From the NCBI RefSeq assembly GCF_025244665.1, contig NZ_CP104205.1:868001-932000 (forward strand): a DNA stretch of 64,000 bases, in the 5' to 3' direction. The notes below the pieces were generated by a model. That model saw only the letters and a list, made by a program, of their open reading frames with translations, was not told the origin of the DNA and did no database searches. This document shows positions 1 to 11,632 of the stretch, one piece after another. The stretch's first letter is position 1, and each line of letters begins with the position of its first letter. The stretch is from Maribacter litopenaei (GTDB taxonomy: Bacteria; Bacteroidota; Bacteroidia; Flavobacteriales; Flavobacteriaceae). Made by a program: the position numbers and the translations under genes.

Positions 1-430
1 TGCGGTTCATTTTTGAAAGTCCAACCACTGAACCATTTGATATATAGGCAACATGAGCCCTTCCAACAATAGGCAACAAATGATGTTCACAGGTAGAGTA
101 AAGAGTAATGTTTTTTTCAACTAACATTTCCCCATATTTATACTTGTTCTCAAAAGTGGAAGAATTTGGTTTTCTATCAGGATGCAAGCCTCCAAAAATC
201 TCCTTCACGAACATTTTGGCAACCCTATTTGGAGTGCCTTTAAGGCTATCGTCCTCCAAATCCATTCCCAAAGTGAGCAATATTTCACGAACGCTTCCTT
301 TGATTCTTTCAATTTTTTCGTCATCACTTAGGATGAAGGCATCCTTGCGCAACGGGGTTTCTTCCGATGAGGAAATGTGGTCATCCCCCAATTGTTCAAA
401 ATGCTCCTCCAATGTACCCTCTGTTTTCAT
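1..430 (-). CDS. folE: GTP cyclohydrolase I FolE (5' part; gene runs off the window)
   Basis: FolE turns GTP into 7,8-dihydroneopterin triphosphate, the first step of folate/pterin synthesis in the cytoplasm. The first 143 residues are present, starting at the ATG that ends at base 430. The body shows the family signatures TPNRVAKMF (helix before the active site) and [16 protein letters not shown], whose Cys and His residues bind the catalytic zinc. The C-terminal third, with the second zinc cysteine, lies beyond base 1. The N-terminus of about 40 residues before the conserved core is variable in the family. No frame break is seen in the part present. Identification is firm; only completeness is unknown. 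Confidence 0.95.
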   Translation of the reverse strand, partial: MKTEGTLEEHFEQLGDDHISSSEETPLRKDAFILSDDEKIERIKGSVREILLTLGMDLEDDSLKGTPNRVAKMFVKEIFGGLHPDRKPNSSTFENKYKYGEMLVEKNITLYSTCEHHLLPIVGRAHVAYISNGSVVGLSKMNR

Positions 431-673
431 GTAAAACGAACTTTAACAAGACGCAAAGATATACATTATATAACACTTTATGTCATTTGATAGACGTTAC
501 ATAGCATAAAACGGTGTTAAGGTCAACAAACTATTTTTTTTATTTTCGGGACTTGTTTTTAGAGCCTTTGACTACCGTTTATCGATTAACTGCCTAAAAA
601 ATCCGTCAAAAAATACTAAACCTTTTATAACCTAGTTATTATATACGTTATATATTACTAGCCCCTTTGAAAT

Positions 674-2130
674 ATGCGAACACTTCTGTTTGTAACCTGC
701 TCTTTGCTCTTTTTTTGTATGGATGGCAATGCGCAGAACTCCCGGACTGTAGAACAGCTATTCCTGTTTGTGCCGATGCCCCAATAATGGGATTGGCAGA
801 TGGAGGTGGCGATATAGATGATTTTGACCCCGAGGTGGTTCGGCAAACTGGTTGTTTGGAAAAAGGTAGTGTTAGTTCTGCCAATATTGAGAACAATACA
901 TCCTGGTTTGTTTTTAGGGCCGGTACCGGTGGTCAGGTAGGATTTGATATAGAAGCTCTTCCCACTGGTGGAAATTCTACCCCTACAGCAGAATGGGACT
1001 TTGCGGTTTACGATCCTTATGACCAATTAAGTGGTCAAAATTTTTGCTCGATTATTGGTGATGGAACTTCAGAACCCATTAGGTGTAATTACGAGGTGAA
1101 CAATACCAATTTTACCGGTATTGGTGTTAATCCTGAAACTGGACAGGAAGGAGCTCCCTTTTTAGTGGGAAGTCAAAACACATATGATGAATGGTTGGAT
1201 GTACAGCCAGGGGAAATCTATTATATTCTTATAAATAATTTCAATACTAATTTTGATGGGAATCCTGAACCTTTTATGCTAACCTTTACTGGTAATTCGG
1301 TAAATGAAAATCAAAATACCGCCTTGGATTGCACCCTTAGGGACGAGTTTTTAGGTTTGGACATAACAGCTTGTGAAGGTGATCCGGATATTGTGTTAAG
1401 TGCATTAAACTCTCCAGCTGGTTCCGATATTGCCAGTGTGGAATGGACAGTGGATTATGAAGACGATGGTATTATAGACGGTACTTTGGCTGGCTCCGAT
1501 CCTTTTGGGGCAGAATTGATAGTGACCAGTCCAAACTCCGGACGTTACTTTGCTTCCATAACCACAGCCTCAGGTACTCCACCAACAGTGGCCGATGTCG
1601 GGGGGATATTAATAACATTTTATGGCATTCCCATTTTGGATAGGGTAGAGGTATTGGATACCAATTTGTCAATTGATCCAGATGCAAATAATGTGGAGAT
1701 ATTTGTTGATGGGGATGGGGATTACGAATATGCAATCAATAATGGCGCCTTTCAGGATGATCCTATATTCTTGGATATCCCACCAGGAATAAACACGGTA
1801 ATCATCAATGATAAAAATGGTTGCGGGACTACAGAACCTGTTGAGTTTTTGGTAGTAGGCTACCCTAAGTTTTTTACGCCCAATGGAGATTCCATCAACG
1901 ATGAATGGAATATAAAAGGTATAGAGACACTAACCAATCCTATTGTATTTATTTTCGATAGATACGGAAAGCTCTTAAAACAGTTGGGAGCTGTGGATGG
2001 ATGGGATGGCACTTATAATGGCAGGCCAATGCCATCGACCGATTATTGGTTTCGATTTGAGTACCAAGAAGACGATGAAGGAGTGGTTGTGGCCAAAACA
2101 AGGCAATCGCATTTTACGTTAAAGAGATGA
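674..2130 (+). CDS. Secreted protein with type IX secretion (type B) C-terminal sorting domain; frameshift near the 5' end
   Basis: A large exported protein. The natural start is the ATG at 674, giving a signal peptide (MRTLLFVTCSLLFFC, then NAQN). The frame is then lost at about 739-745, where AACTCCCGGAC should read AACTCTCCGGAC. After that one-base repair the peptide runs into PDCRTAIPVCADAP and on to the stop. The middle resembles the gliding-motility/PKD-type extracellular proteins of flavobacteria. The last 80 residues, with FFTPNGDSINDEWNI and a closing FDRYGKLL strand, match the type B (gliding-motility-associated) sorting domain that sends proteins through the type IX system. Substrate or adhesion role is unknown. 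A terminator hairpin follows directly. Confidence 0.85.
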
Positions 2131-2162
2131 AAAAAGGACCGAGTAACTCGGTCCTTTTTATT
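2131..2162. terminator. Bidirectional intrinsic terminator
   Basis: The stem AAAGGACCGAG / CTCGGTCCTTT with a short AGTAA-type loop is followed by a T-run. It lies between two genes that converge, so it can serve both the exported protein gene on the plus strand and the porin gene on the minus strand. Confidence 0.85.
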
Positions 2163-3686
2163 TTATCCTTGTAGGTTGTCTTAAAAATTTAAGGTGTAAC
2201 TCAAAGTGGCGTTGGTATTTGTTCTCGTTATCATAGCCGGGGTAGCCGAGACCAGTATCAAAGAGTTTTTCGTTCATGTCCTGTTCAGTTCTACTAAGCG
2301 CAAAATCCAATCTACTACCGCCAAAATTTAACCCGATACCTGTTGAGAAACCATTAAGATCATCGATGGTATTTCCATTGGCGTAAGGGCTTTGCTCAAA
2401 TCTATATCCCCCTCTAAGACTTACCATGCCCAGTCTATATTCACCACCAAGTCTAAAAGTGGAAACGCCACCCAATTCATTGGTAATTTGATTGTTTATA
2501 GTTTGAAAACTACCGTCATTTTCAGGTCTCAACTCAGACTGGGAGAAATCTTGATACCCGTAATCAAAACTTAACAATCCATTTTTTCCAAAAACCAGGG
2601 CCAAACTTCCATTTAATTTTGCTGGTGTCTTAACGGTATAGGTGTCAAATAAGTTTACAATATTGAAATCTATAAAATTGATGTCGTCATCAGCCAGATC
2701 TGAATTAATTCTTTGGGAGAAATCATCCGTTAATCTATACCATGTAGGGGATTGATAACTTCCACCCAAACGTACATAATCATTTAATTTTGCAATAGCT
2801 CCCAAACTAAAGGAAAACCCATTTCCCTCGGTATGCAAAAGATTGTCAAAGGTCGTACTTTGTATTGGAGAGTCGGCGTCATAGCCATTTTCGGTAAACT
2901 CCGAATACTGATCGTAAAGAACATTATGAAAATTTAAGGAAGCTCCTATATATAGATTGTCCCTAAACTGGCTTGCAGCGTTAACCGTAAACTTGCTGTT
3001 ATATCCTGTGGTGGTTTTTAAAAATTCCTGGTTCACGGACGAATATCCGGTATTGCTAATGTAATTAGTGGTAGCATCATCTTGATTTTCTGGATCTAAA
3101 ATACCACCGTAATAACCTAGAAAAGCCTGTTGGTCACGAAAACCTTGAACCGCGCCAATATCAAGATAGGCATCTTCAATAAATTCATCCTCCTGAATAA
3201 GAATGGAACCAAATGGCACTCCTTGGGCAAAATTCAAAAAGTAATTATCTATTCCTTGATTGCTATTTCCGGAGATATAGATTTCGTTTTCAAAACTTTT
3301 GACCATATCATAATTAAATGCTAAGGCGAATTTTTTCCAATCGGAATTGTCATCCGTATTATTAAAGACAAATGCACCTCCTATTTGGTTTAAATCAATA
3401 TCGTTTAGGTTCGTATTATTGGAAGTTCCAAAATAACGTGTATCGTTGTCCTTTATAAAGTGAGACCCGAAAGCGTCAAAAGACTATTGTTGAATACAGC
3501 GGAACCGGCAGGATTGATATTTAAGGCCGACATATCACCGCCCAGTGCGCCAAAAGCGCCTCCCATTGCTTGGAATCTTGCCGTACCCAATAGGTCTTCC
3601 TGACCATATCTAAGGACATCATTTATGTTCTGCGAACTACCAATTAGGCATAGGAATAATGTTATGAAAGTGAATATTCTTTTCAT
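2158..3686 (-). CDS. OmpP1/FadL-type outer-membrane transport protein (frameshifted)
   Basis: A beta-barrel channel of the FadL/OmpP1 class, which imports hydrophobic compounds such as long-chain fatty acids across the outer membrane. The 5' part (3453-3686) carries a signal peptide starting MKRIFTFITLFLCLIGSSQ and the family's N-terminal block with ARFQAMGGAFGALGGD and NINPAGSAVF. The rest (2158-3306 and the stretch up to 3453) gives alternating beta strands and ends in the barrel. The break is at 3466-3470, where CCCGA stands for CCCGGA (TCCGGG on the coding strand). One restored base joins SGSHF and gives one open frame of about 510 residues. Substrate is not deducible. The next gene upstream is a surface lipoprotein on the same strand. 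Confidence 0.88.
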
Positions 3687-3714
3687 CGTTGCAATTTTTT
3701 AAATATTGAATTGA

Positions 3715-5037
3715 TTAGTTGCTACGCCCACCGGATGACCTACCACCTCCGGATGACCTGCCGCCACCGGATGATCTACCGCCTCCCGAAGACCTTGAGG
3801 AACTACCTCCGAACTTCTGTAACTACCACCGGAACTACTTCTGCCGGAGCTATAATTACCACCGCGAACTACTTCTGCCCGAGCTATAACTTCTACCGGA
3901 ACTGTAGCCCCTACTTGTTCCCATGCTTCTAGATGTTCCATAGGAAGAACTACTTCGGCCGGTACTGGACCCTCTATACGTAGATGTTCTAGGTGTTACG
4001 GCCCTACTTGTCCTTCCGGACATACCACTTCTGTTATAAGTGGATGATGACCTTGTGGTACCATTGTAGTATCCGTTTCTTCTTGTATTGCTATAATATC
4101 TAGGGGTAGACCTAGTACTTCTGCTAGTCCTGTAAGCCCTGTTTTGGTCTACGCTAACAGTTCTTCTACTTAAAGAGCTACTTCTTGTATTGGAAGAACT
4201 CCTTGCGGAAACTGCCCTAGAATCTGAAGTTCTGTACCTAGGGGAAGTGCCCCTGGTATTTACATTGGATCTACCTCTTAAAGCAGTCGTACCAGTATTG
4301 TTGGGATTATAATAACCTCTTCTTGATCTATTGTGGGAATAAGCATAATTATTTCTACCAAAATTTCTATTATAATAACCATAGCCGTAGCCATAAGGGT
4401 AACCGTAATAGCCTCCCCAGCCCCAATTACCGGCCCAGCCCCAACGATTCCATCGGTTCCATCTCCAAGGATTGTTCCAGCCCCAGCCGTAGTAACCACC
4501 CCAGCCCCAATTGTTCCAACCCCAGTTGTTCCAGCCATAGCCATAGTATCCGCCCCATCCCCAGTTGTTCCAACCCCAATTACCGGCCCATCCTGTGAAG
4601 GGATAATTATATCCCCATCCGTTACTGTATACATTGACTACTACATTTTGAGCGTTGTCTCCCCATCCACCATAACCTTGGTAGTCATTAGGGTTATCGT
4701 AATAATCTGTTAATTGGTCTTGTGGGATGCTATCGTTTAAACTGGAACTTGAATAGGAATCTACATCCGTGAAAATTTCACTATCCAATATTTGATCGTA
4801 TTGATCTGCTTTCTGTCCGAAGTAGTCTGTGAAGGTATCTGACTCCTCTGAACGGGTCGTAGGATTGTATTGCCTATCAGGTCTACGTTCAACGGTTCTA
4901 GGGGCATCATCGGCATAGATTCCGTCATTGTCGTAATAAGAGGCTTGCTGGTATGAACCACAGGAAGCCACTAGTATTGCCAGTGAAGCAACCATCAGTC
5001 CGTATAAATATTTGGTGTGGGATGTGGAATATATCAT
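3715..5037 (-). CDS. Trp/Gly/Asn-rich lipoprotein with Ser-Gly repeat tail (two frame breaks)
   Basis: The N-terminus has a signal ending LVASC, a lipobox, so the product should be a lipoprotein. Residues about 115-215 are a low-complexity block of WGWNN / GYYGYG repeats. The C-terminal half is Arg/Ser/Thr rich, ending in repeated SSGGGR units. Two motif errors split the tail: CCGCGA at 3862-3867 for CCGGA, and CCTCCGAAC at 3804-3812 for CCTCCGGAAC. When repaired, the frame continues from RSSS through the SSGG repeats to the TAA at 3715-3717, about 440 residues. Similar glycine/tyrosine-rich surface lipoproteins are common in flavobacteria, but none has a role I can assign. The overlapping frames in this stretch are shadows of the repeats. 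Confidence 0.7.
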
Positions 5038-5078
5038 CGTTCTAAAATTATATTGTTGAACATACTAAAAATAACTAG

Positions 5079-6609
<1,531 letters not shown>

Positions 6610-6636
6610 AAGATTTCAAAAAAAAATATCAGGGTG

Positions 6637-6666
6637 TTGTGATAGTAAAAAATAATTGTATTTTTG
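6637..6666 (+). promoter_or_regulatory. Flavobacterial-type promoter for the tRNA-Glu genes
   Basis: A TTG at 6637-6639 lies 19 bases before TATTTTTG at 6659-6666. This fits the Bacteroidota sigma-A pattern TTG ... TAnnTTTG, and sits about 25 bases before the first tRNA. Confidence 0.65.
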
Positions 6667-6689
6667 CATCCGCAATTACGTAAAGTAAT

Positions 6690-6761
6690 GGCCCGTTCGT
6701 CTAGGGGTTAGGACGCCAGGTTTTCATCCTGGTAACAGGGGTTCGATTCCCCTACGGGCTA
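6690..6761 (+). tRNA. tRNA-Glu (TTC)
   Basis: A 72-base cloverleaf without encoded CCA. The acceptor GGCCCGT pairs with ACGGGCT. The anticodon arm is CCAGG-TTTTCAT-CCTGG, which puts TTC at positions 34-36. The T arm is CAGGG-GTTCGAT-TCCCCTA-like, with the standard TTCGA. Confidence 0.97.
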
Positions 6762-6797
6762 CTGAATAAGGAGAACTTCGGTTCTAATTGGGTTAAT

Positions 6798-6869
6798 GGC
6801 CCGTTCGTCTAGGGGTTAGGACGCCAGGTTTTCATCCTGGTAACAGGGGTTCGATTCCCCTACGGGCTA
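6798..6869 (+). tRNA. tRNA-Glu (TTC), second identical copy
   Basis: Identical to the copy at 6690-6761, and separated from it by a 36-base spacer without its own promoter, so the pair is probably co-transcribed and processed from one precursor. Confidence 0.97.
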
Positions 6870-6920
6870 CTAGAATAAAATGGATTTTAAAGTCCAAATA
6901 AAATATAATTAGGAAATAAG

Positions 6921-7172
6921 ATGGCAAACCATAAGTCGGCATTAAAGAGAATTAGAAGAAACGAGGCTGTTCGTCTACGTAATAGGTATCAGCACAAGAC
7001 TACACGTAATGCAATTAAAAAGTTACGTACAGAAGAAAACAAGAAGGATGCCGAGGCTCTTTTGCCAAGTGTAGTAAGTATGATAGATCGTTTGGCAAAA
7101 CGTAATATTATTCATAGTAATAAAGCTGCCAACTTAAAAAGTAAATTGGCAAAACACGTAGCCGCTCTTTAA
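6921..7172 (+). CDS. rpsT: Small ribosomal subunit protein bS20
   Basis: An 83-residue, strongly basic protein of typical bS20 length. It opens MANHKSALKRIRRNE, the conserved N-terminal helix that binds 16S rRNA, and continues with RNRYQHKTTRNAIKKL. It sits 51 bases after the second tRNA-Glu and may share its transcript. A strong terminator follows. Confidence 0.97.
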   Translation: MANHKSALKRIRRNEAVRLRNRYQHKTTRNAIKKLRTEENKKDAEALLPSVVSMIDRLAKRNIIHSNKAANLKSKLAKHVAAL

Positions 7173-7192
7173 ATTTTTGGTTAACAAATTTT

Positions 7193-7221
7193 AAAACCCT
7201 CTTGATCAAGAGGGTTTTTTT
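7193..7221 (+). terminator. Intrinsic terminator after rpsT
   Basis: AAACCCTCTTGATCAAGAGGGTTT forms a near-perfect stem followed by Ts. It closes the tRNA-rpsT unit and also faces the convergent membrane-protein gene. Confidence 0.85.
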
Positions 7222-7228
7222 ATGCTTG

Positions 7229-7915
7229 TTATCCAAAGGCTTTTTTTCTACAGATAAAAAAACCAATACAAAAGCTTAGATACATTAGTATGATTAGAAT
7301 ATGAAGGATTGTTCTTAAATCATAGGCTAGCCATATTTGATATTCCATATACCCTATTAAAAAGAGAAATGGGGCGAATAGATGAAATATAAATAATCCG
7401 ATACTCACCCAAAATACTAAGTTATATGGTTGTGTGAAGGGTAAAGCACGTTCACGTTTATCTTTGAAATACAAGATAACTATGAACAAAAGAACCCAAG
7501 AAGCCAAGGCATTGGCATAATATAAAGTGGTGTGCGTTGGATTTTGGAAAAAGCAGGATATCAAATAGCTCAGCATCGCTAAAATACTTGCATTTCGTAT
7601 CCATTTTTTGTGCTTCTTATCTTTTACCAAATTCCAATAGGCGTAAAAGAAAAAGGGAAAAAAGATCAAATCGTAAATATTGTAGATAATTTCATTTACC
7701 CTAGTATCCTGTAAATTTGGAAAAAATGAAAAATCTGGATAATAGCGTATAAAATATCCCAAAATTTCATTCAGCAAGGTATACGCAATTATTGCAGGTA
7801 AGTACTTGAAATGTGTATCAAAGTATTTTGGATAGGCGATTATGGATAGAACCAAGGTAATACCATAGGCAAAGACAAAATAGCTCCTTTGAACAAAGTC
7901 TATAATTTCTTGCAT
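7229..7915 (-). CDS. Multi-pass membrane protein of unknown function
   Basis: 228 residues, with about seven hydrophobic segments alternating with short basic loops (for example YFVFAYGITLVLSIIAY, WVLLFIVILYF, ILHILIILMYLSFCIGFF). No catalytic motif is visible. It starts at the ATG ending at 7915, six bases after the stop of the lipoprotein gene upstream, so the two form an operon. I do not recognise a characterised family. Confidence 0.75.
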   Translation of the reverse strand: MQEIIDFVQRSYFVFAYGITLVLSIIAYPKYFDTHFKYLPAIIAYTLLNEILGYFIRYYPDFSFFPNLQDTRVNEIIYNIYDLIFFPFFFYAYWNLVKDKKHKKWIRNASILAMLSYLISCFFQNPTHTTLYYANALASWVLLFIVILYFKDKRERALPFTQPYNLVFWVSIGLFIFHLFAPFLFLIGYMEYQIWLAYDLRTILHILIILMYLSFCIGFFICRKKAFG

Positions 7916-7921
7916 CCCTAT

Positions 7922-8563
7922 TTAGAAGTCCGTTTTAGGCGGAGGTCCTCCATTCCCCCTGTTTAAAGTAAGACTTGTTTCATCTTGCATAATTGGTGAA
8001 GCAGAAAATGTTGGTATTAATGCGGCTTCTGCTTTTTGTCTTCCGTCTATTGAATTGGCGCCTTGTTGCGCGCTAATCCAATCCCTAACTAGTTTGGCCT
8101 TACCTTCGCTATCAATAAAAATTGCTCCATAGTTACCGTTCACTTCTGCCGTAGGTATCAAAAAGACCGTATTTTTATTTGGATATTTTCTGCTTGTCGC
8201 CCCATAATTGCCTAGGTAAACTCGGAGGCTATCGGCAGTAGTACCTCCTTTTTTTGCCTCTTGCTCCACGTAACCTATATATTCTTTAAGTACCTTAATG
8301 TCAAAAGAAATGAATTGGGTAGGTGAAAACGGTTTTCCATCAGGCTGGGATGCCATTTCAGTCTTTTCAATAATTGAAGCCCTTCTATTCTGATAATTTA
8401 CATAAAGAGAATCTGCTTCTGATAACGATATGATTTGTTTGGGTGCCTCAAACACTTCCTCAGTTACTTCCCTTGTTGCTTTCTCTGGATCTTGTTTGCA
8501 CGAAATCAATGGAATCAATAAGGCAAAAAACAACAGGGGTTTACATAAATTTTTCATAAGCAT
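7922..8563 (-). CDS. Lipoprotein of unknown function
   Basis: 213 residues. The N-terminus MLMKNLCKPLLFFALLIPLISC is a signal with a lipobox (LISC), so lipid attachment is expected at the cysteine. The mature part is mainly charged helix and contains a central segment (TVFLIPTAEVNGNYGAIFIDSEGKAK) that looks like a small beta domain. It is followed by the membrane protein at 7229-7915 with a 6-base gap. No function is suggested by the sequence. Confidence 0.75.
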   Translation of the reverse strand: MLMKNLCKPLLFFALLIPLISCKQDPEKATREVTEEVFEAPKQIISLSEADSLYVNYQNRRASIIEKTEMASQPDGKPFSPTQFISFDIKVLKEYIGYVEQEAKKGGTTADSLRVYLGNYGATSRKYPNKNTVFLIPTAEVNGNYGAIFIDSEGKAKLVRDWISAQQGANSIDGRQKAEAALIPTFSASPIMQDETSLTLNRGNGGPPPKTDF

Positions 8564-8630
8564 GATTTTTAGGTAGTAGTTATGGGGAAACTTCTTTAAA
8601 GATATAGTTTTATTTCAAAAAGGTCATAAA

Positions 8631-8661
8631 AAAGCTCCAATGGGTTGACCATTGGAGCTTT
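8631..8661. terminator. Intrinsic terminator, downstream of rho
   Basis: AAAGCTCCAATG-GGTTGAC-CATTGGAGCTTT is a perfect 12-bp stem. On the minus strand it lies 20 bases after the rho stop. Confidence 0.85.
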
Positions 8662-8681
8662 ATAATAGTTGGTAGGAGTGC

Positions 8682-10293
8682 TTACTGGTTCATGGTCATT
8701 AAGAACTCCTCATTATTCTTGGTTTGCTTAAAACGCTGTTCTATAAACTCCATGGCCTCAACAGGGTTCATATCAGCAAGGTATTTTCGCATAATCCACA
8801 TTCGTTGTAACGTATTTTCGTCCAATAAGAGATCATCACGTCTTGTGCTGGAAGAGGTGAGGTCAATAGCAGGGAAAATTCTTCTATTGGCAATCTTACG
8901 GTCTAATTGAAGTTCCATGTTACCGGTACCTTTGAATTCCTCAAAGATAACCTCGTCCATTTTAGAACCGGTTTCTGTAAGTGCGGTAGCAATGATAGAA
9001 AGGGAACCTCCGTTTTCTATATTCCTTGCGGCTCCAAAGAATCTTTTTGGCTTGTGAAGGGCATTCGCATCAACACCACCACTCAAGACTTTCCCGGAAG
9101 CAGGTTGTACAGTATTGTACGCTCTTGCCAATCTGGTAATGGAATCTAGAAGGATTACAACGTCATGCCCACATTCCACCAATCTTTTTGCTTTTTCAAG
9201 CACTATATTGGCTACCCTAACATGTTCGGAAGCTTCCTTATCAAATGTTGAGGCTACCACCTCACCACGAACATTACGTTGCATATCCGTAACTTCTTCA
9301 GGGCGCTCATCAATCAAAAGGATGATTTGGTATACTTCAGGGTGGTTTGCAGCTATGCCGTTTGCAATGTCCTTTAAAAGCATAGTTTTACCGGTCTTTG
9401 GTTGCGAAACGATCATTCCTCTCTGTCCCTTACCTATCGGTGAGAACAAATCTATAATTCTTGTGGAAATGGTACTTTGCTTTTCGGCAAGGTTGAATTT
9501 TTCCCTAGGGAATAATGGAGTAAGGTGCTCAAAGGAAACACGATCCCTAACAACTTGAGGGTCTATTCCGTTAATTTTATTGACTTTGATTAACGGAAAA
9601 TATTTTTCACCCTCCTTTGGAGGCCTTACATTTCCTAGAACCGTATCACCTGGTTTTAGGCCAAATAGGCGTATTTGGGATTGTGATACATAAATATCAT
9701 CCGGTGAGGATAAATAATTATAATCCGAAGACCTAAGAAAACCATAACCGTCCTGCATAATATCCAGCACACCTTCACTGGTTATAATGCTATCAAACTC
9801 GTACTCCGGCTCTTTGTAGCGGTTTTTTAAATCTTTGTCAAAATTACTTTTGTCGTGATTATTGCTGCGAGAGTTATTTTGTTTTCTGTTATTCTGATTT
9901 TTATTCGGGACGAATTTTTTTGATGGTCCCTTTTATTGTCAGTATCGTTTGACCTTGGTCTAGGTTTGGACTTCCTTTGGTCATTGTTGGTGGAGTCCGA
10001 CTTTGGAGAATCGTTATTTTGGGAATCGGTTTTTTCAGATGTTTTTACGGAGGTATCCTTTTCATCTTGATTTTGGATCTTATTCCTGGAAATTCGGGTT
10101 TTTTGGCTTTTGGTTTTTCGGTTTCCGTTGGTGCCACTGAAGCAGCAGCTTTAGGGTTTGCTGCCTGTAAGTCTAAAATTTGATAGACCAAATCCAGTTT
10201 TTTTAAGGTCTTAAATTTGGGAACATTTAGTTCTTTGGCAATTTCCTGAAGTTCAGGAAGCTTTTTTGATTTTAAATCTGAAATCTCAAACAT
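8682..10293 (-). CDS. rho: Transcription termination factor Rho with Bacteroidota N-terminal insertion (two frame breaks)
   Basis: Rho is the hexameric RNA helicase that ends transcription at C-rich sites. The N-terminal Rho domain begins [21 protein letters not shown] long Lys/Asn/Ser/Asp-rich linker of about 100 residues, usual in Bacteroidota Rho, follows. The RNA-binding domain starts near [20 protein letters not shown], and the ATPase has Walker [14 protein letters not shown] and the [11 protein letters not shown] segment. The linker is broken twice, at 10093-10098 and 9904-9909. In both places TTCTGGG reads TTCGGG on the plus strand. Restoring one T at each yields a single protein of about 538 residues from 10293 to 8682. 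The short plus-strand frames here are shadows. Confidence 0.95.
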
Positions 10294-10463
10294 TAAGTAT
10301 ATAAATAAGTTATATGTATTTTAAAAGTATAAGAAGTAATCTGACTCTTAAATTAATAGGATAATGAGGGGAAAGGTTTCCCTTTGGTAAGTGTTAATTT
10401 TATTAACTTCACAATATTACAAATTATTTTCAATATTTGGTGGATAATTCTTAAAAAGACCAT

Positions 10464-10471
10464 TATTTTTG
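10464..10471 (+). promoter_or_regulatory. -7 element (TAnnTTTG) for the DUF4293 gene
   Basis: TATTTTTG lies 23 bases before the ATG at 10495. It supports that start over the upstream in-frame ATG at 10384, which would place the promoter inside the gene. Confidence 0.5.
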
Positions 10472-10494
10472 TGCTTCCAAGGACAACAAGTAGC

Positions 10495-10905
10495 ATGATT
10501 CAAAGAATCCGGACCGTTTATTTAATCGCTGTAACACTTTTATCCGGTGTTTTGCCGTTCTTTGTAAATCTATGGTCAGATGCTCAAGGTGAAGAGATTT
10601 ATGCTAGCAATGAAATTTTGGTTTCTGTACTCTTTTATGCAAGTGGAGCATTGGCCTTGTGCACCATTTTTTTGTTTAAGAAAAGAAAGAACCAGTTTGT
10701 TATGAACCGGTTGAATATGATATTGAATCTTTTTTTACTAGGACTTTTCGTTTATCGATCCCTAAATCTATCCGGAGAGACTACCGTTTCTGAGAAGGGT
10801 ATTGGGATGCTGATTCCTGTATTTTCTATCGTTTTTTTAGCCCTTGCCAATAGGGCGATTAAAAAGGATGAAGATCTTGTAAAATCTGTGGATCGTCTAC
10901 GTTAA
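10495..10905 (+). CDS. DUF4293 family integral membrane protein
   Basis: 136 residues from MIQRIRTVYLIAVTLLSGVLPFF. Four predicted transmembrane helices are spaced as in DUF4293 proteins, which are conserved beside rho in Bacteroidota: residues about 8-24, 46-62, 78-92 and 104-120. The upstream ATG at 10384 is rejected because the promoter element lies after it. Role is unknown. A terminator follows at 10933. Confidence 0.8.
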   Translation: MIQRIRTVYLIAVTLLSGVLPFFVNLWSDAQGEEIYASNEILVSVLFYASGALALCTIFLFKKRKNQFVMNRLNMILNLFLLGLFVYRSLNLSGETTVSEKGIGMLIPVFSIVFLALANRAIKKDEDLVKSVDRLR

Positions 10906-10932
10906 ACCTAACATCTTAGTAGTATTAGTGCG

Positions 10933-10960
10933 AAAACCCGGGGTAGTTCCCGGGTTTTTA
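10933..10960 (+). terminator. Intrinsic terminator
   Basis: AAAACCCGGG-GTAGTT-CCCGGGTTTT followed by TTA. It ends the DUF4293 transcript. Confidence 0.88.
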
Positions 10961-11054
10961 TTTTACACAGCTAAAAGCTTCCTTTTCTAGGGCTTTACTC
11001 TTAATTGATGCTAAAGTTTCCCGATCAATACTTACTGGTCAAGCTTAATGAAGG

Positions 11055-11549
11055 TCACCTTTTTCCAAGTTCTATTACCTCTAAATCTTTTATTTCTTTT
11101 CCGTCTATGGTAAATCTTAGCATTGTCCTCATTTGGTGAAAACCGTGCTTGCCGCAGGCTCCGGGATTCATATGCAATACCTCTAGATTTTTGTCCCACA
11201 TAACTTTGAGTATATGGGAATGCCCACAGATAAACAATTTTGGGGGATTTTTTTTGATTTCTTCCCTTGTATTAATGTTGTACTTTGGGGGGTAGCCACC
11301 AATATGGGTAATCCAAACATCCACCTCTTCACACAAGAACCTATTATTCAAAGGAAATTCTTTTTGAATTTGATGATCGTCAATATTTCCATAGACCGCC
11401 CGTAAAGGTTTTAAGGAAGAAAGGGAATCCGAAACCTTTAGGGAACCAATGTCCCCTGCATGCCAAATTTCATCTGCCATGGCGGCATATTTTAAAATGG
11501 TTTGATCCAAGTGGGAATGCGTGTCGGATAAGAGTAGGATTTTGGTCAT
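11055..11549 (-). CDS. YfcE/MJ0936-type metallophosphoesterase
   Basis: 164 residues. The calcineurin-like phosphodiesterase motifs are in order: LLLSDTHSHLD (metal 1), WHAGDIG, YGNID, then ICGHSH and HMNPGACG near the end. The length and motif set fit the YfcE-like subfamily of small cytoplasmic phosphodiesterases with a two-metal centre. The natural substrate is unknown. It is divergent from truA, with about 83 bases between the starts. Confidence 0.9.
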   Translation of the reverse strand: MTKILLLSDTHSHLDQTILKYAAMADEIWHAGDIGSLKVSDSLSSLKPLRAVYGNIDDHQIQKEFPLNNRFLCEEVDVWITHIGGYPPKYNINTREEIKKNPPKLFICGHSHILKVMWDKNLEVLHMNPGACGKHGFHQMRTMLRFTIDGKEIKDLEVIELGKR

Positions 11550-11598
11550 GTAAGCAACTTCGGCTTAAATAGCCTTTTAAACTATTTTTTCGTTTTAA

Positions 11599-11606
11599 TA
11601 TCTTTG
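11599..11606 (+). promoter_or_regulatory. -7 element upstream of truA
   Basis: TATCTTTG matches TAnnTTTG and lies 26 bases before the truA start. No clear -33 TTG is visible at the best distance. Confidence 0.4.
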
Positions 11607-11632
11607 TGAATGCACAAAACTAACATATCCCT

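Noticed and set aside
3699..4713. Several overlapping frames on both strands in the glycine-rich lipoprotein gene
   Set aside because: They follow from the low-complexity repeats of the real gene and show no independent signal.
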